Made by a program: the position numbers and the translations under genes. From Sodalis sp. Ffu (GTDB lineage Bacteria > Pseudomonadota > Gammaproteobacteria > Enterobacterales > Enterobacteriaceae), in the NCBI GenBank assembly GCA_024748595.1, contig CP072944.1, forward strand, positions 94,001 to 158,000: a stretch of DNA of 64,000 nucleotides, written 5' to 3'. The notes beneath the pieces are model-generated. The model worked only from the letters and a program-made list of their open reading frames with translations, did not search any database and was not told the DNA's origin. Of the stretch, positions 11,654 through 21,690 are shown piece after piece. Numbering within the stretch: position 1 is the stretch's first letter; every line of letters begins with the position of its first letter.

Positions 11654-12266
11654 GGGTGATGTCTAGTTTTAATTTAATAAAACTCATTTTGATTTGATGT
11701 TGCAAAGCTAAAATATCTTGGCTGCTTTGTCATGGTAGTGCTGAATATGGTTCGCTACAACTTGAAAGTAAATATCATGCGCAACTACCATTTGATAAAA
11801 TTTTGTGCCTATATTCTTTATCCCCAGTTTCCGTTCTACTGACTTATTAGATAGTCAAGCGTTTGACGCGCGTTCGTCGGCTTTGGATGGATACCAATTA
11901 TTTTTTATAAAAACATTTGGTTTTTAATAATTTTAATCTGCACGTTGCTCAGTTCGTCTGATTGGCCAATATACTTTGCTGTATTGCTTTAATAGCAGAA
12001 TGGTGTGAGTGACGATTGTCATATTTTATTTACAGTATGATGTGTTTGCAAAAGCAAAAGATTCACTCTGCTCTTAAGATGTGGTGACTGGAAGCCCAGT
12101 TGGGTACTGGATGAAATATTTGTTAAGATTCTGCCGAATTATTATTGCCTGAAGATGTACTTCCTGGCTCCTAGTCGTCTAATATGTTAAGGTATTGTCT
12201 TCCAAATATACTGCATTTTTATATTTTAGTGTATATATGATCACTGATCAACTTTTTATGGCTTTA
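11654..12266. other. Decayed spacer
   Basis: No gene or RNA is recognised. GC is somewhat higher at 11840-11890 and 12060-12180, which may mark the core of a dead gene I cannot name. Confidence 0.3.
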
Positions 12267-12892
12267 GTCGTTTCGTTGAATAAAAAAGTACCTTTTCTTA
12301 AATGAAAAATTTCTCAAACATTCATCTGAATTTTAAATAACTATCGTGAGATGGCTGGCTTTGCTTCATTATTCTTTTTGCATTGGATTACATAATATTT
12401 TTTATCAATTGGTTTATTTCGGCTAATATAGGTCAGAGTATTTATATATCTGATATTATATTTATACTTTTATTAAAACTTTCATGCTAGCAGCGTCAAT
12501 AGCAATATCGCTGTGTATCATATTTTATCATTATATTAACGTTTTGCCTATATTACTGATGTATGTTGGTATGGGTGATATGAAAAATCTTCATTATTTA
12601 AAAATGGAGCTTATAAAATCTATAAATCTGATACTGCTTGCAATGTCAATATTAATATTTATTAAACATCAATATAGTTTGATAGCTATTATTAAATAAT
12701 ATACTTTATTCAAATATTTAACCTAATTATACCTAATAATTATGGCTGAAATATCCAATTTAAAATTGATAAACCACATTTGATAAGAACGTTCTTATCG
12801 TTTTTCCAATTAGTGATTTAAAATTTTTGTTTTGTTTGCAAAGAAATTTTTGAAAAATTAGTGATCTACATTTTTATTGTTATTCAACCAAT
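12267..12892 (-). mobile_element. IS903-group relic, copy 4
   Basis: Terminal-repeat-like sequences occur at 12267 (CGTTTCGTTGAATAAA) and, inverted, at about 12880-12892. On the minus strand the transposase start (AKQNKNFKSLI) lies at about 12835. It is followed by a FIDFI segment, YISN-GK, and HSDIAIDAASMKVLIKV at about 12480-12530, equivalent to HLVIDGTGLKVFGEGEWK. The hydrophobic plus-strand frame at 12484-12699 is antisense to this and is not a gene. Confidence 0.7.
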
Positions 12893-12898
12893 ACTGCC

Positions 12899-14545
12899 TT
12901 ATTCATGCTCTACTAGCAGTGCTTCTAACAAATCCAGATCGCGTAGTAATTTCATCAGAGTATCGTTGCTGATTTTCTGTTGCGCGCGCAAATGATAATA
13001 CTCACCGCGTTCGGCACGCAGCGCATTTAGCCTCATGCGCCGTTCTAGATTTTCAATTAACATATCGTTATCTGCATCGTCATTGCCATCAATGCGTCGA
13101 CGTAGATTGCCTATAACCCGGGCGCTGATTTCATTGAGGATCTGACTATCAAAATTTTCTTCCTGACTGTTTGCCAGTCGTTCTTCCATTTTATGCAAAC
13201 TTTCGATTGCCACTTCCGCCGCCATTGCGCGAGCCATGCGCTCTTCTTTGCGATGCATCGCCTTATCTGAAACTACGATGCCGCGTAACAGTAGGGGCAA
13301 AATAATTACGCCGCAAATCAAAGAAAATAAAATCACGCCGGTAGCAATAAACACCAGCTGATAACGCGACGGAAACACCGTACCGTCGCTAAGCAATAAT
13401 GGTATTGATAATACACCCGCTAGCGTGATGGCACCGCGCACACCTGCAAAAGAGGCAATCAAGATTTCACGGGTGTTATATTCACCAAAAACCATCGGTC
13501 TCTTTTTCATAAAACGTAAACTGATACGTTTCATTAGCCACAGCCAGCCGAAGCGTAGCACCATCAGTGCAGCGTATATGAAGATTACATCGATGAACAG
13601 TACCCAGGTTTTGATGGTGGGATCTAATTTTGCTTGGGTGATGGATGTTGCTAAGATATCAGGCAATTGTAGGCCAAGCATGATAAAAACCATTCCGTTA
13701 AATACAAACTCCAGCATCGCCCAGACGCTGTTAGCTCTTAGGCGCATTGCTAACGGCGCGTTGCGGATAATGCCTGATTGGCCGATAGTCATACCGGATG
13801 CGACCGCGGCCAGTATGCCAGAGAGACCAACATGTTCGGCAATTAAATAGGCGGCGAACGGTAGCAATAGCAAAAGGACTGTCTGGGTAGCGGAGTCGTC
13901 ACCGCTCCAGCGGGTGATAAATCGCAAGGATCTGCTATAGCTCCAGGTGACTGCTACGCCTGTCAATAACCCGCCTGCCGCCACCTTGATAAATTCTAGT
14001 GATGCGCCGCTAACGGTGAATACCATTGTGCCCATCGCTACTGCGATGGCAAACTTGAGGGATACCAGGCCGGAGGCATCATTCATTAGTGCCTCGCCCT
14101 GTAGGATATCCATCAACTTTTTGGGAATTCGGCCTTCACCAACAATGCCTGAAAGAGCCACTGCATCGGTAGGGGACAGCACCGCCGACAGTGCCAGTGC
14201 TGCCACCAGAGGCACGCCTGGCACCATCCAATAAATAAGGTAACCAATGCCTACTACAGTAATAATCACCAGCACGAGCGCCATGGCAACAATTTCGCCG
14301 CCATGGCGTAAAAATTCGTGTATCGGGGTTTTCCAACCATCAGAAAACAGTAATGGTGGAATGAACAGTACTAAAAAGAGTTCAGGATTAAAATCTACGT
14401 GCAAGCCAAATTTGGGCCAGGCCAGTAAAGCACCCAACGCAATTTGCATCAATGGCAGCGGTATTTGGAACGGCAAAATGCGTGTTATAACCCCTGAAAG
14501 GGACACTATGAGGATGAGGATGAGAATCGTAAAAAAAATTTCCAT
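12899..14545 (-). CDS. yjcE: YjcE-type Na+/H+ antiporter (CPA1 family)
   Basis: This is a predicted inner-membrane monovalent cation/proton antiporter. The 548-residue product aligns end to end with E. coli YjcE (549). The membrane part (residues 1-420, about 12 helices) carries the CPA1 signatures FIPPLLFSDGWK, LSAVLSPTDAVALSGI, the ion-site segment EALMNDASGLVSLKFA, and FAGVRGAITLAGVLSIPLLL. A cytoplasmic tail (420-548) rich in charged helices contains IGNLRRRIDG and HLRAQQKISN. The ribosome site AAGGAAAG lies just before the ATG. Upstream are a seven-base tandem repeat and a large palindrome. The stop lies only a few bases from the end of IS relic copy 4. It probably serves pH and sodium balance in the host cell. 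Confidence 0.92.
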   Translation of the reverse strand: MEIFFTILILILIVSLSGVITRILPFQIPLPLMQIALGALLAWPKFGLHVDFNPELFLVLFIPPLLFSDGWKTPIHEFLRHGGEIVAMALVLVIITVVGIGYLIYWMVPGVPLVAALALSAVLSPTDAVALSGIVGEGRIPKKLMDILQGEALMNDASGLVSLKFAIAVAMGTMVFTVSGASLEFIKVAAGGLLTGVAVTWSYSRSLRFITRWSGDDSATQTVLLLLLPFAAYLIAEHVGLSGILAAVASGMTIGQSGIIRNAPLAMRLRANSVWAMLEFVFNGMVFIMLGLQLPDILATSITQAKLDPTIKTWVLFIDVIFIYAALMVLRFGWLWLMKRISLRFMKKRPMVFGEYNTREILIASFAGVRGAITLAGVLSIPLLLSDGTVFPSRYQLVFIATGVILFSLICGVIILPLLLRGIVVSDKAMHRKEERMARAMAAEVAIESLHKMEERLANSQEENFDSQILNEISARVIGNLRRRIDGNDDADNDMLIENLERRMRLNALRAERGEYYHLRAQQKISNDTLMKLLRDLDLLEALLVEHE

Positions 14546-14616
14546 TCTTTCCTTAATCTATATCTTTTCGGCAAGGTTAGTGCGCATGCACAAACCTTTC
14601 TCACAAACGCGAACCT

Positions 14617-14665
14617 AGATGATAGATGATAGATGATAGATGATAGATGATAGATGATAGATCAT
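14617..14665. repeat. Heptamer tandem repeat AGATGAT
   Basis: The unit AGATGAT occurs six times in perfect tandem (14617-14658), followed by a seventh imperfect unit (AGATCAT, 14659-14665). The tract lies about 70 bp upstream of the yjcE start codon, where a promoter would be expected. Copy number in such arrays changes by slipped-strand mispairing. Confidence 0.9.
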
Positions 14666-14683
14666 TTTCTCAGCAGTTAAAAA

Positions 14684-15114
14684 TCTGTTATTTCTTTGAG
14701 CTCCCTTAATAAGTTTTCATTCAAAAAGCTTTGCACGTTTAGGTTGTTTTTATCTAATACCACTTTAACCAGATCAGCAATTGCTAATTAGGTGGGAGTT
14801 AGGGATTAAAACACCGTAAGAATCATCCTTATTGTTCTAAGTGCCAGCGAACATCTGGTACTATTCGTGTAGCGGAATCGGGGCATCGTGGATTATTGAA
14901 TTATCGTTAGGATAATAAATAAGGGTAAAACCACCAAAGTGATGCGTCTTGATGATCAAGATGCATCACTTTGAATCACTTAATGATCGCCCTGCCGATT
15001 TGCTAGATCTTGTCTGATAACTGACTATTATCGTGAGTGGTGCCCTGGTGATCATTGACGTCGTAAATGCAGCCAGTTTTAAGATAGCCGTGCGTAGCGT
15101 AACGTATTTCATAA
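14684..15114 (-). pseudogene. Unidentified broken gene upstream of yjcE
   Basis: On the minus strand an ATG at about 15114 opens a signal-peptide-like start (MKYVTLRTAILKLAAFTTSM). In-frame and shifted pieces follow (YYPNDNSIIHDAPIPLHE, then DDSYGVLIPNS), and the region closes with a 35-codon open stretch ending ELKEITDF and a stop at about 14684. The pieces read like one protein of about 140 residues broken by frameshifts and stops. I do not recognise the family; an exported or lipoprotein product is only an inference from the N-terminus. Confidence 0.35.
14936..14972. promoter_or_regulatory. Large near-perfect palindrome
   Basis: The 18-bp arms AAAGTGATGC(G)TCTTGAT and ATCAAGATGCATCACTTT pair at 17 of 18 positions around a single central base. 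There is no T-run, so it is not a standard terminator. It lies about 390 bp upstream of yjcE, inside the unidentified broken gene, and may be a protein-binding site, a repeat, or a chance survivor. Confidence 0.7.
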
Positions 15115-16278
15115 AATTAGTCCTAGATCATTCATTGTCGCGTGTGTGGTTAAGCTAAACTACGTACACTGTAAACCTTGTGCGACACCGAGAGCAGATA
15201 TGGTAAGGATTACTCTTATGACCTGATTATATTAAATTTTAGCTGATCTGTCATCCGTATCTTTTGAGTGGTATGGCGGCGTTTGCCGTGGGATCTTAAG
15301 CGGGCTTTATTGTACTATTTGCTAGTCATAATTGAGCGTATTCAGCGCGAAAAGCTTGCTAATCCAATCGATATCACTGACCTTGAGCCTCGCCCGCCTT
15401 CCTGGCAAGCATCGTTATTTGGCTGAGTTTAAAAATTGATTTTAACTGGTGTTATGGCTGGGATGCTCAATACTTGTTGGTTGTGCTGAGAATATCGCCG
15501 ATGCATGACTGTTTAATAAAGTGGGCTGAACTAGAGATATTTATTGGTCAATTTTAAATTTTATGGTATGGACTGATATTTTTGCTTATTGATGAGCATT
15601 GATTTTTATTTACTAATCGTATCTTAGCCCCATGTTTAGTACAATATAGTAATGATATAATGATAGATGGAGGTATAAGGATAACAACATCTAGTCGCGT
15701 TGTTTAGATTGTTCTGTTGAATTGTACGTATAAAGCGATATTATGATCTGATTCCGTTTCGTTGAGTAATCAAGTAAGGTCATAAAAATGATTAGTAGCT
15801 TTTATTTACAAAATAATAATAATAGCATTAATATATGAATTAATCTAGTATCAAGTTATATTAACGTATACTTTTATATAATAGTGTTTATTGAAATAAA
15901 TTTAACCATTGTCGAATTAAAAGTTGTTCAAGATATTCATGTGTTGATTAATTTAACTGAGTTATTTTTAATGTATGTATTATGGTTATGCTCTAATTAG
16001 GCATTATAATTTAGTGAGTTAGCCTAATAACAGTTTTATTAATGATATGGGCTATCTCAGCTAAAGGGTATCGATGATAACGGATTTTATTTTTAGTATT
16101 TATTATTTTTTTGTTAAACGTTGATTGGTTTCAGTTTGATTTTATTATTATAATTTGAGCAGTCGCAGTTGCTTTTAGGGGATCAGTGGTCTAATTTTAG
16201 CCAGTATGTCTGGCTAGCATGGATATCATAATCTTCGTCTGAGGTAAATTTTAATTTTTCGGTATTTTTATTACAGAG
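15115..16278. other. Decayed spacer
   Basis: A plus-strand piece at about 15300-15425 reads LLYYLLVIIERIQREKLANP...LEPRPPSWQASLFG before a stop, which looks like the end of a dead membrane-protein gene that I cannot identify. From about 15550 the sequence becomes very AT-rich with nothing recognisable. Confidence 0.35.
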
Positions 16279-16560
16279 AGCTTTGTTGAATAAATTGTCT
16301 TTTTTAATAATGAAAAGAAATTTATTACCAATTTTTAAGAACGTTGTCTATGGCAAGAAGATTTTTAAATCACTAATTGCGCGGTAGGCATATGGCGCTG
16401 GTTGATACTATGAAATTATTTTTGTATCTCTCTGAGTAATGTAATGAATGCTGAAGCGCTGGACGTTTGTAATAAATATGCCGAAAAATTAGAGAAAGAA
16501 GCCATCAAGGGGATTATGATACCTAAAATTAGCTCCACGATAACTAAATTAGACTGCTAA
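16279..16560 (+). mobile_element. IS903-group relic, copy 5
   Basis: The left end AGCTTTGTTGAATAAATTG lies at 16279. A transposase start MARRF at 16350 is frameshifted at once. At 16420-16540 the frame reads CISLSNVMNAEAL then KYAEKLEKEA, matching the family's CADLSLSNVTDAEAL and the segment after it. The rest of the element is missing. Confidence 0.7.
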
Positions 16561-16914
16561 TTTCCACTCAAGCATCTTGCAATATCTCAATTATATTGAT
16601 AAAAACAAGCGCATCAATTTATATTGGAATAAAATAGTCAATGTTAAAACGAAATCTTTGGTACTATCAATGCACTTTGGGAGGAAAGCCTATGTCAGGA
16701 TAAACGGTTATCTATAGATTCTTGGTATTATCTGATTGCCTAGTTATGGCAAGGGCTTGGCGGGAACACAGCGTGTTTTTTTTCTACCTGTCGAATAATA
16801 TAATCCGTGTGCATCCCCTGATGCGACAAGCATATTACCCTCTAGAGTTTTGTGACGCTCATCTACGTAGAAATTTTTTCGAGGAGAACCGTGGCGGATA
16901 GGTAACCTAACCGG
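16561..16914. other. Spacer downstream of treA
   Basis: No gene is recognised. The last 100 bp before the treA stop have a higher GC content, but I see no clear terminator. Confidence 0.3.
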
Positions 16915-18618
16915 TTAAGATTCTGAGGTTTCCCTTTGCCTATGGTCGTCTTCGACCAAAATGGTATTATCATTTTCAATCCAACTCGGCGTTTTATTGC
17001 AATACATCATCAGTAGCTTGAGTGTGACTCCGTTAGTCCAGCCAAAACCGTCTTGCAACGAATATTCCCCTCCCCCACCTCCGCCGAGGGCGTTATTTTC
17101 TACCACGTATTTCTCTACCAATTTATGCTGGTTGTTATATAACTGTTGCACATTACTCAGGAAACGAGTAGCGATTTCCTTCGCCAGAGCTTCATCGCCA
17201 TAGTTGCGCAATCCTTCCACTGCTACCCATTGCAGTGGCGCCCAGCCATTGGGAGCATCCCATTGTTGTCCGGAGATATTTGTGGTGGTGATTATTCCTC
17301 CTTGTTTTAACAGTTGACGACGAATTACTTCTGCAGTACGACGAGCATACTCCAGAGGAGCAATTTTGTTATACAAGGGGAATACCGTCGCGGCGGTCAG
17401 TTGATCGCGCAATTTGCCTTGCTGCCAGTCATAGTCAGCATAATAGCCCTTGCTTTCATTCCACAAATGCCGATTAATAGCTGCTTTGCGGGATTGTGCG
17501 GCGATACGGTAAATACCAGCGGTTTCGTTATCTCCAGCCATTCCGCTGGCGTTGGCTAGCGTATGTTCTAGATGATACATCAAAGAATTCAGATCAACCG
17601 GCAATATTGAGGTAGTGCGAATAGAAGAAAGCTCTAATGGGTTATCGAACCAGCGTGAACTGAAATCCCAGCCTGAGGCAGCTCCTGCGCGTAGATCGCG
17701 ATAGACTTCTGCAGCCGGCCGATTTTTGGCCTTGCTGGCGGTAAGAATATCGTGTAAATATGATTCGGTGCGCGGCGTATCCTCATCGTCCCAATAACGG
17801 TTCAGCCAGGTGCCATCTTGCATACGGGCCAAGCGACCGGCAGCTACACCCTCCTCCAAATTTTCCGCGCCTTCCATCCAGTAGTCATACTCTTTCTTCA
17901 TCTGTGGAAGATAACGCTGATACATTGTTTCTCCGTCGCGACTGGCTAGCAGATCAACCATTAATGCGAAGAAAGGTGGTTGTGAACGGCTAAGGTAATA
18001 ACTGCGATTACCGTTGGGGATGCGTCCATATACATCTATTTCATGGGCGAAATTATCGATCATATTATGTATCATATCCCATTTATCGCTTTCTGCCAGA
18101 CCAAGCATGGTGAAATAGCTGTCCCAGTAATACACTTCTCGGAAACGGCCTCCAGGCACCACATAGTTAAAGGGCATTGGCAACAGCGAATCATTGGGAC
18201 GTACGGTGGCATCGTTGCGGGTTAACACTGGCCATAGTGTAACAATATGTTCGCGTAGTGTTTGTCCGTGCGGCGGTACATATTCCACTTGATCGGTGGG
18301 AAAAATGAAATTTTTATCAATGAAATGACGCAAAATAAAATTTTTTCTCAATCGTTTATTTTGGTAATCAGCGATAATAGCTGCAGGCGCACGACGTGGC
18401 ACCGCATCAGCGAAGGTCTTCTGATCTGAGTATAATTTGGCGGTTTGTACATCGATATAGAGCTGGCCCAGCATGATATCCGGTGACTGTGGGGGATTAT
18501 TACCCTTAGATTTATTTTTCTCAAATGCTAGGGCTTTCACTAGCCCAGAAGCTGTACTTAGCGCGATACCCAAGGTCATAAAAGATCTCCAGGTCCACTG
18601 GAAAGAACATGTAATCAT
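16915..18618 (-). CDS. treA: TreA, periplasmic trehalase
   Basis: TreA splits trehalose into two glucoses (GH37) in the periplasm. Trehalase signature 1 is present ([15 protein letters not shown], with FTMLGL after it), as are signature 2 ([12 protein letters not shown]), the catalytic-acid region SGWDFSSRW and the catalytic-base region [16 protein letters not shown]. Conserved [26 protein letters not shown] and [14 protein letters not shown] are also intact. The N-terminus ([22 protein letters not shown]) is a signal peptide. I prefer the ATG at 18618 because GGAG lies 9 nt upstream; an ATG at 18633 adds five residues. Length, 567 residues, matches E. coli TreA (565). Trehalose is the main insect blood sugar, so retention of this isolated gene makes sense as carbon acquisition from the host. 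Confidence 0.95.
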   Translation of the reverse strand: MITCSFQWTWRSFMTLGIALSTASGLVKALAFEKNKSKGNNPPQSPDIMLGQLYIDVQTAKLYSDQKTFADAVPRRAPAAIIADYQNKRLRKNFILRHFIDKNFIFPTDQVEYVPPHGQTLREHIVTLWPVLTRNDATVRPNDSLLPMPFNYVVPGGRFREVYYWDSYFTMLGLAESDKWDMIHNMIDNFAHEIDVYGRIPNGNRSYYLSRSQPPFFALMVDLLASRDGETMYQRYLPQMKKEYDYWMEGAENLEEGVAAGRLARMQDGTWLNRYWDDEDTPRTESYLHDILTASKAKNRPAAEVYRDLRAGAASGWDFSSRWFDNPLELSSIRTTSILPVDLNSLMYHLEHTLANASGMAGDNETAGIYRIAAQSRKAAINRHLWNESKGYYADYDWQQGKLRDQLTAATVFPLYNKIAPLEYARRTAEVIRRQLLKQGGIITTTNISGQQWDAPNGWAPLQWVAVEGLRNYGDEALAKEIATRFLSNVQQLYNNQHKLVEKYVVENNALGGGGGGEYSLQDGFGWTNGVTLKLLMMYCNKTPSWIENDNTILVEDDHRQRETSES

Positions 18619-19858
18619 AGGTGAATTCTCCATAAATACCGTATCGGATTATTAACTATAGCTACTGCTGTTCGGCTCCTGACCGGAAGACGTATGTGCA
18701 TGAAATTAAGCGATAAGCTACATCATAAAAATCGGTATTGAGGTGCGCGCTGGAAGATTTAAAAATAATTTCACTGTTCCTAAATGTTGCTCTAGGTGCG
18801 TAAATTTATCGCTGTTTATCATATTTTAAATTAAGCTATATAAATATAATAAAATAGTTACTATTTTAAATGCTTTCATGAATAATTTAAATGAGAGCAT
18901 CTTCATCTGGAAGGGTATAAAGAAACGTAATTTCTCTTTGTTACACAACTCGTCTTAGTTGTAACCCCCTAGCATACATTTTGGCTTTATCGAAATTTGA
19001 TTTCCACGTAAAAAGAGAATTGTGCGGGAAATTTTTGTTGCTTGCTATCAAAGATATATTATCGCATAAATTAGCTGAAGTAACATTGCTTCGGCTTGCG
19101 TAAACTGAAACGAATTTTTTTTCGCAGTGTGTTATGCAATAAAAACCGGCATACTTTGATAGATCGATGTTTGTTGCCTGATAACTAAACTAATTGATTA
19201 GAAAAATTACTTTGATTACGTATATATGGTTTAGGCTTCATCCGCTGGTATGCTATCGGCGGTAGTTTTCAGTGCAGACACTGAAGTGATACCAAAGGCC
19301 AGGTATCGGGATATATGTTGGCCATGGATGCGGATGCTAGTGATGGTGTTTACCTAGGCTAGGTGTAGAGTGATTTAATACTGGGTAGTTGTCATTTGGG
19401 ATCGAGACTCACCAAGGACGCCGTGAATTTGGTTAATTTAATCCAGGTGAAGGGATTTTCATTGCCATGCAACTGAAGTCGTAGGATATAGCTCTCTCTT
19501 TATAAGAGATGTCGTGCCTGGATTTTTTTCATTTATTGTTTCTAGATTTTATCGATTTTGGTGCACTAAGCACCTATCTTTCCTTGATGGCGTTCGAGCA
19601 TGCTAATTAGGATTTTATGCTTGATCTTTCAAGCTGTGTTGTAGCTGCTCTAAAATTCGCGAAACAGTTTACAACTACGATAGGTTTATGATTGTTCCAA
19701 TCGAAATACACTAGAATCTGTAATTCTACGCTGCCTTTAATTAGAGTAAAGACAGATGCGGTTCTGCAATTTAGTAATTTTCTCCCGGATACTGAAAATA
19801 TGCTCTATCTTTATAATTTCTGTTTCGATCATTTGATTCAAATCTTTCCTTCATTAGG
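18619..19858. other. 1.2-kb decayed spacer upstream of treA
   Basis: No gene is recognised. Translation of 19210-19460 on the plus strand gives a possible signal-peptide-like piece (GMLSAVVFSADTEV) followed by stops. It might be a dead exported-protein gene, but I cannot name it. Confidence 0.35.
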
Positions 19859-20610
19859 GGCTTGTTGACTAAAATCTAGCCATTGATGAACCTTCTTAAT
19901 ATTTAAGATCGTTTAAACCTCTCGTTTGGTGAGAGGCATATTTGACAGAGCATTTTATTGAATGCGCGTTTTATCGCCATGGTTTTCCTTGGGATGTTAC
20001 GCATCATGAGTATGGGAATAGCCGTTGTATTCGTGACATGGCTGTTTTTGTCAGATCGCATCGCGCATAGATGGTAATATGTTTTAGTGGTCATTATTTC
20101 TTGTTTAACATTGATTGGGCAGAGCAAATGATTTCGTATATTATCGATCACCATAGGGATTAATCGTGTATGTTTTGAATTTCCATTCACCTTCAATAAA
20201 GAGCTTCAGCTCAGTAGCGTCAATTGCAGTGAGCGATATTTCCTTGTGTTGAAGTTTTCACATTAAAGGTTTTAGCCGGTTTTCTAATGCAGGTGAATTC
20301 CTTGGAACGTTAATTAATTGAAAATGAAATCTATAAAATATTGTAATGCTCTCCTTAATCAGGTTCAAAATAGGTTAAATATCAATCAAAAGTTAGGATT
20401 GTTCCATCGCTAAATAGCGTACTAGACGACGTTCTTTTGAGAGGGTTTATTCTCTATATATTTGGCAGCAAAGGTTGAGTTATCCAACCAGAACCTAAGA
20501 ATCTAGGTTTAATGAATTATTATTGTTTTGTTGCTTATATAGAGAGATTTTTTGTGAAGTTGGTGATCTTTTTCATTATTTATAAAAAATTTGAAAAGAA
20601 ATTGCTATAG
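19859..20610 (-). mobile_element. IS903-group relic, copy 6
   Basis: A terminal-repeat-like GGGCTTGTTGACTAAAATC lies at 19859. On the minus strand the transposase core reads ISLTAIDATELKLFIEGEWK at about 20180-20240, against HLVIDGTGLKVFGEGEWK in IS903, preceded by an I-DFIFN piece at about 20315. A stretch at 19905-20060 may correspond to the region up to the IPPR motif. It ends about 10 bp from the lptG stop codon. Confidence 0.75.
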
Positions 20611-20619
20611 GTTATCTAG

Positions 20620-21690
20620 TCAACGACGTTTTAATAGCATAGTTATGCTAACAATTAAAAACGCCATGCTAGGCAACACCGCCCCAAAAATAGGCAGTAT
20701 ATTATATACTAGACTTAACGGCCCAAAAATTTGATCTAGTACATAAAACAGGAAACCGCAGCTGATACCGGTCACCACTCGTACCCCTACCGATACGCTG
20801 CGTAATGGTCCAAAAATGAAGGACAGCGCCATCAGCATCATTACTGCTACTGAGAAAGGAGAGAAAATTTTGCTCCACATATTCAGCTGATAACGACTGG
20901 CTTCCTGCCCGCTTTGTTGAAGATATTTTACGTAGCTATAAAGCCCCAAAATAGAGAGGGAATCTGGCTCCAGTGTTACCACCCTTAGTTTGTCCGGTGT
21001 CAAGTTGGTTTTCCATTCCCCGTATAGGGTCTGTTTAACTATAATTTGCTTAGCATCTCTTAGATCTGATTCGTTTACTTGAGACAGTTTCCAACTGCCG
21101 TTACTGAAGGTGGCGCACGAGGCGTAACGCAGTGTTTGCAGCCGTTGGGCTTTGTCAAAGTGATAGATATGTACGCCGGAAAGTTCATTGTTGCCTATTA
21201 CCCGTTCAATAAAGATAAAATCGTTGTCGTCTTTCGCCCACAGACTGTTTTGGATGGAAAGCATCGAGCCATCATAGATCATCTTAGTGCGGTAGTTACG
21301 TGCCATTTGCTCTCCGTAAGGTGCGATCCATTCGCCGATGCTTATGGTTAGTAGCACCAGCGGTACGGCGGTTTTCATTACCGAGCTAGCTACCTGTAGG
21401 CGGCTGAAGCCTGATGCTTGCATGACTATTAGTTCACTGTGGGTAGCAAGTGTCCCCAACCCTAATAGCGCGCCGAGTAACGCTGCCATGGGAAAGAACA
21501 CTTCAATATCTTTCGGTACACTCAAGAGGGCATATAGCCCTGCTCCTAGTGCGGAATAGCTGCCCTGGCCTACTTTGCGCAGCTCATCGACGAATTTGAT
21601 AATACCTGATAACGATACCAGCATGAAAAGTGTCATCATGATGGTATTGAAAATGGTTTTACCAATATATAGGTCCAATACACCAAACAT
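20620..21690 (-). CDS. lptG: LptG, LPS-export ABC permease
   Basis: LptG forms the inner-membrane LptB2FG complex that extracts LPS and passes it to LptC and LptA. The sequence runs MFGVLDLYIGKTIFNTIMMT through to ITMLLKRR, 356 residues, close to E. coli LptG. Visible segments are FMLVSLSGIIKFVDELRKVG, FFPMAALLGALLGLGTLA, the coupling-helix region ELIVMQASGFSR, a periplasmic beta-jellyroll (about 130-260), and the C-terminal helices LNMWSKIFSPFSVAVMMLMA and FIFGPLRSVSVGVRVVTGIS. The start overlaps the lptF stop (TGATG at 21690), so the two are translationally coupled. LPS export, and so an outer membrane, seems to be retained. Confidence 0.95.
   Translation of the reverse strand: MFGVLDLYIGKTIFNTIMMTLFMLVSLSGIIKFVDELRKVGQGSYSALGAGLYALLSVPKDIEVFFPMAALLGALLGLGTLATHSELIVMQASGFSRLQVASSVMKTAVPLVLLTISIGEWIAPYGEQMARNYRTKMIYDGSMLSIQNSLWAKDDNDFIFIERVIGNNELSGVHIYHFDKAQRLQTLRYASCATFSNGSWKLSQVNESDLRDAKQIIVKQTLYGEWKTNLTPDKLRVVTLEPDSLSILGLYSYVKYLQQSGQEASRYQLNMWSKIFSPFSVAVMMLMALSFIFGPLRSVSVGVRVVTGISCGFLFYVLDQIFGPLSLVYNILPIFGAVLPSMAFLIVSITMLLKRR

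Noticed and set aside
12484-12699. Hydrophobic 71-codon open frame that looks like the C-terminus of an anion/sodium symporter
   Set aside because: The minus strand of the same DNA encodes IS903-type transposase pieces (HSDIAIDAASMKVLIKV), so the hydrophobic frame is antisense to a dead transposase.
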